Shown in pieces: positions 12,827 to 14,529 of a stretch of DNA of 14,529 bases. The notes beneath the pieces are model-generated. The model had not been told where the DNA came from. It did not search any database and saw only the letters and a program-made list of their open reading frames with translations. Within the stretch, counting starts at the first letter, position 1, and each line of letters starts with the position of its first letter. The stretch spans positions 1 to 14,529 of the forward strand of contig CABTXP010000030.1 in assembly GCA_902488815.1 (NCBI GenBank). Reading direction: 5' to 3'. The position numbers and the translations under genes were made by a program. The DNA is from an uncultured Eubacteriales bacterium. Its GTDB lineage: Bacteria > Bacillota > Clostridia > Tissierellales > Peptoniphilaceae.

Positions 12827-14529
12827 GATTTTTTGACAGATTCTCTGAAAGCGGTCAAAGGGCCGTAATATATGCACAGCAATATGCAAGGCAGTTTCGC
12901 CACCCTTATATCGGGTCGGAGCATATGCTTTTAGGCATATTAAAAGAAAAAGCCGGTTACGGAAGTGTAATTTTAAAAAGACACGGAGTAACTGAAAAAA
13001 AAGTTATAGATGAGTTGTTAAAAATAATTCCCATGGGAAGCAATGTTGTAATAGGCATCTCGCCATATACTCCAAAAGTAAAGCAAATGCTCGAATCGTC
13101 AGTAAATATTATTGACGAAATGGGAGATGAGAGTGTATCGACAGAGCACCTGCTCTACGCAATGCTTACAGACGACAGAGGAGTAGGCATCAGAATTTTG
13201 GAAAATATGGGCATTGATCCTAACGAAATCCTTGACGAGCTTAATGATGTTGTGGGTGAAGACAGAGAAGACTTGGAAGATTTGGAAGATGAAAACCAAT
13301 CCTTATTGGACAAGTACACCGTAAACTTAAATCAAAAGGCTGCTGAGGATAAGATTGACCCGGTTGTGGGAAGAGATAAGGAAATAGAGAGGATAATTCA
13401 AGTGCTTTCCAGAAGGACAAAAAATAATCCTGTTCTAATAGGCGAACCTGGCGTCGGCAAAACGGCAATTGCGGAAGGTCTTGCATATAAAATTGTAAAG
13501 GGCGAAGCAAATGAAATAGTTAAAGACAAAGTAATCAGAACTGCAGATGTGGCGGGCATGATTGCCGGCGCAAAGTACAGAGGAGACTTTGAAGACAGGC
13601 TTAAAGGAGTTGTAACTGAAGCTCAAAAAGCGGGGAATGTAATACTATTTATAGATGAAATTCACACAATTATCGGCGCAGGAGCCGCAGAAGGAGCGAT
13701 GGATGCAAGTAATATCTTGAAGCCTCTTTTGACAAAGGGCTCACTTCAAATAATAGGCGCCACAACAATAGATGAATACAGAAAGAAAATTGAAAAGGAT
13801 ACGGCTTTTGAAAGAAGACTTATGCCTATTATGGTGGAAGAACCTACAGTTGAAGAAAGTATTGAAATACTTGAAGGCATAAAGGACAAGTATGAAGAGC
13901 ATCACAATGTAAGCATACCGACGGAAAGTGTAAAGGCGGCGGTAGAGCTTTCAAACAGATATATTTCCGACAGATTTTTACCTGACAAAGCCATTGACCT
14001 TATAGATGAGGCCTCATCAAAGGTTAGGATGGCAAGAGTAGAAGAAAAAGAATCTGAAGAAGCCAAGGAGCTTAAAGAAGTAATAGAGAAAAAAGAACTT
14101 TCAGTCTTGGATCAGGACTTTGAAGAAGCGGCAAGACTTCGCGACAGACAAAGAGAACTTGAAGCCGAGATAGTGAAAGAAGAAAAGGACAGCAAAGCGC
14201 CGGTTGTTTCCACGGAACTTATTTCAGAAATAGTTTCAACTTGGTCGGGAGTTCCCGTTACAAAAATGAACAAAGAAGAAACGGAAAAACTTGTGAACTT
14301 GGAATCGGACTTAAACAAAAAAGTCATCGGCCAGGGAAAAGGTGTGGCAGTTTTGTCCCAAGCAATAAAGAGAGCGAAGATTGGACTGAAGGACGAAAAT
14401 AAACCTATAGGTTCATTTATCTTTGTAGGACCTACAGGAGTGGGCAAGACCTACTTGGCGAAGAGTTTGGCTGAAAATTTATTCGGCTCCGAAAATAATT
14501 TAATCAGAATTGATATGAGTGAATATATG
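12823..14529 (+). CDS. clpC: ATP-dependent Clp protease ATPase subunit ClpC, 5' part
   Basis: 569 residues are present and the frame is open at the window end; about 250 more are expected. A hexameric AAA+ unfoldase that feeds ClpP. The N-domain holds two Clp repeats with Y-I-G-S-E-H (29-34) and V-S-T-E-H (105-109); Glu33 and Glu108 match the phosphoarginine-docking Glu32 and Glu106 of B. subtilis ClpC. The first ATPase module has Walker A G-E-P-G-V-G-K-T (207-214), Walker B I-L-F-I-D-E (274-279) and F-E-R-R (329-332). The M-domain coiled coil with a UVR-like segment (Q-D-F-E-E-A-A-R-L-R-D) spans about 405-455. The second module begins with Walker A G-P-T-G-V-G-K-T (536-543) and stops after I-D-M-S-E-Y. 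GGAGAGG lies 5 nt before ATG 12823, which overlaps the mcsB stop. Confidence 0.96.
   Translation, partial: MRFFDRFSESGQRAVIYAQQYARQFRHPYIGSEHMLLGILKEKAGYGSVILKRHGVTEKKVIDELLKIIPMGSNVVIGISPYTPKVKQMLESSVNIIDEMGDESVSTEHLLYAMLTDDRGVGIRILENMGIDPNEILDELNDVVGEDREDLEDLEDENQSLLDKYTVNLNQKAAEDKIDPVVGRDKEIERIIQVLSRRTKNNPVLIGEPGVGKTAIAEGLAYKIVKGEANEIVKDKVIRTADVAGMIAGAKYRGDFEDRLKGVVTEAQKAGNVILFIDEIHTIIGAGAAEGAMDASNILKPLLTKGSLQIIGATTIDEYRKKIEKDTAFERRLMPIMVEEPTVEESIEILEGIKDKYEEHHNVSIPTESVKAAVELSNRYISDRFLPDKAIDLIDEASSKVRMARVEEKESEEAKELKEVIEKKELSVLDQDFEEAARLRDRQRELEAEIVKEEKDSKAPVVSTELISEIVSTWSGVPVTKMNKEETEKLVNLESDLNKKVIGQGKGVAVLSQAIKRAKIGLKDENKPIGSFIFVGPTGVGKTYLAKSLAENLFGSENNLIRIDMSEYM

Noticed and set aside
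13241..13510. Minus-strand open frame of 89 codons inside clpC
   Set aside because: The plus strand here encodes the conserved first Walker A region of ClpC; the antisense frame has a Pro/Leu/Ser-rich composition typical of a shadow.
1..14529. CRISPR arrays, insertion sequences, tRNA genes, phage or integrase genes
   Set aside because: No regularly spaced repeats, transposase-like frames, terminal inverted repeats or tRNA cloverleaf consensus were seen on reading both strands. The window looks like ordinary chromosome.

Overview
The window is AT-rich, densely coding DNA from a Gram-positive bacterium. It has Bacillota (Firmicutes) hallmarks: a ctsR-mcsA-mcsB-clpC stress operon, strong AGGAGG-type ribosome binding sites, an FMN riboswitch in front of an ECF-type riboflavin transporter gene, lipobox lipoproteins, and an A-type RNase P RNA as in Clostridia rather than the B-type of Bacillus. 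The gene set fits an anaerobic Clostridia/Tissierellia lineage such as the Peptoniphilaceae. That placement is inference; no species can be named from the sequence alone.

Layout. (1) 1-409: 3' part of a ClbS/DfsB (DUF1706) gene, then a bidirectional terminator. (2) 576-1646, minus: a membrane-anchored MsrA-MsrB fusion. (3) 1764-4507, plus: an envelope gene pair, a small anchored protein of unknown function followed by a DUF3160 lipoprotein. The first gene appears to be transcribed as a leaderless mRNA. (4) 4560-5441: promoter, FMN riboswitch, ribU and terminator. (5) 5470-6354: trimeric-type purine nucleoside phosphorylase with its own extended -10 promoter and terminator. (6) 6374-7471, minus: a lipoprotein with two tandem FMN-binding-like domains, each with an ApbE-type flavinylation motif, interrupted by a one-base frameshift in an A7 run just after the lipobox. 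(7) 7509-9263, minus: the mnmA-rplY (L25/Ctc) pair. (8) 9353-10356, plus: branched-chain aminotransferase. (9) 10364-10764: rnpB. (10) 10817-14529, plus: CtsR operator and promoter, ctsR, mcsA, mcsB and most of clpC, which runs off the window end.

How the parts work together. CtsR probably represses its own operon through a tandem TTTGACY-type operator lying on the promoter. McsA and McsB would normally inactivate CtsR and mark proteins with phosphoarginine for ClpC-ClpP. The McsB here lacks most of the residues needed for phosphotransfer (Arg29, Arg125, Cys167 and Arg176 by B. subtilis numbering), while McsA, the CtsR wing and the two ClpC phosphoarginine-docking glutamates look intact. This is the most unusual feature of the window. 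A second theme is flavin and redox work at the cell surface: riboflavin uptake under FMN control, a putatively flavinylated lipoprotein, and an anchored methionine sulfoxide reductase, although these are not in one operon.
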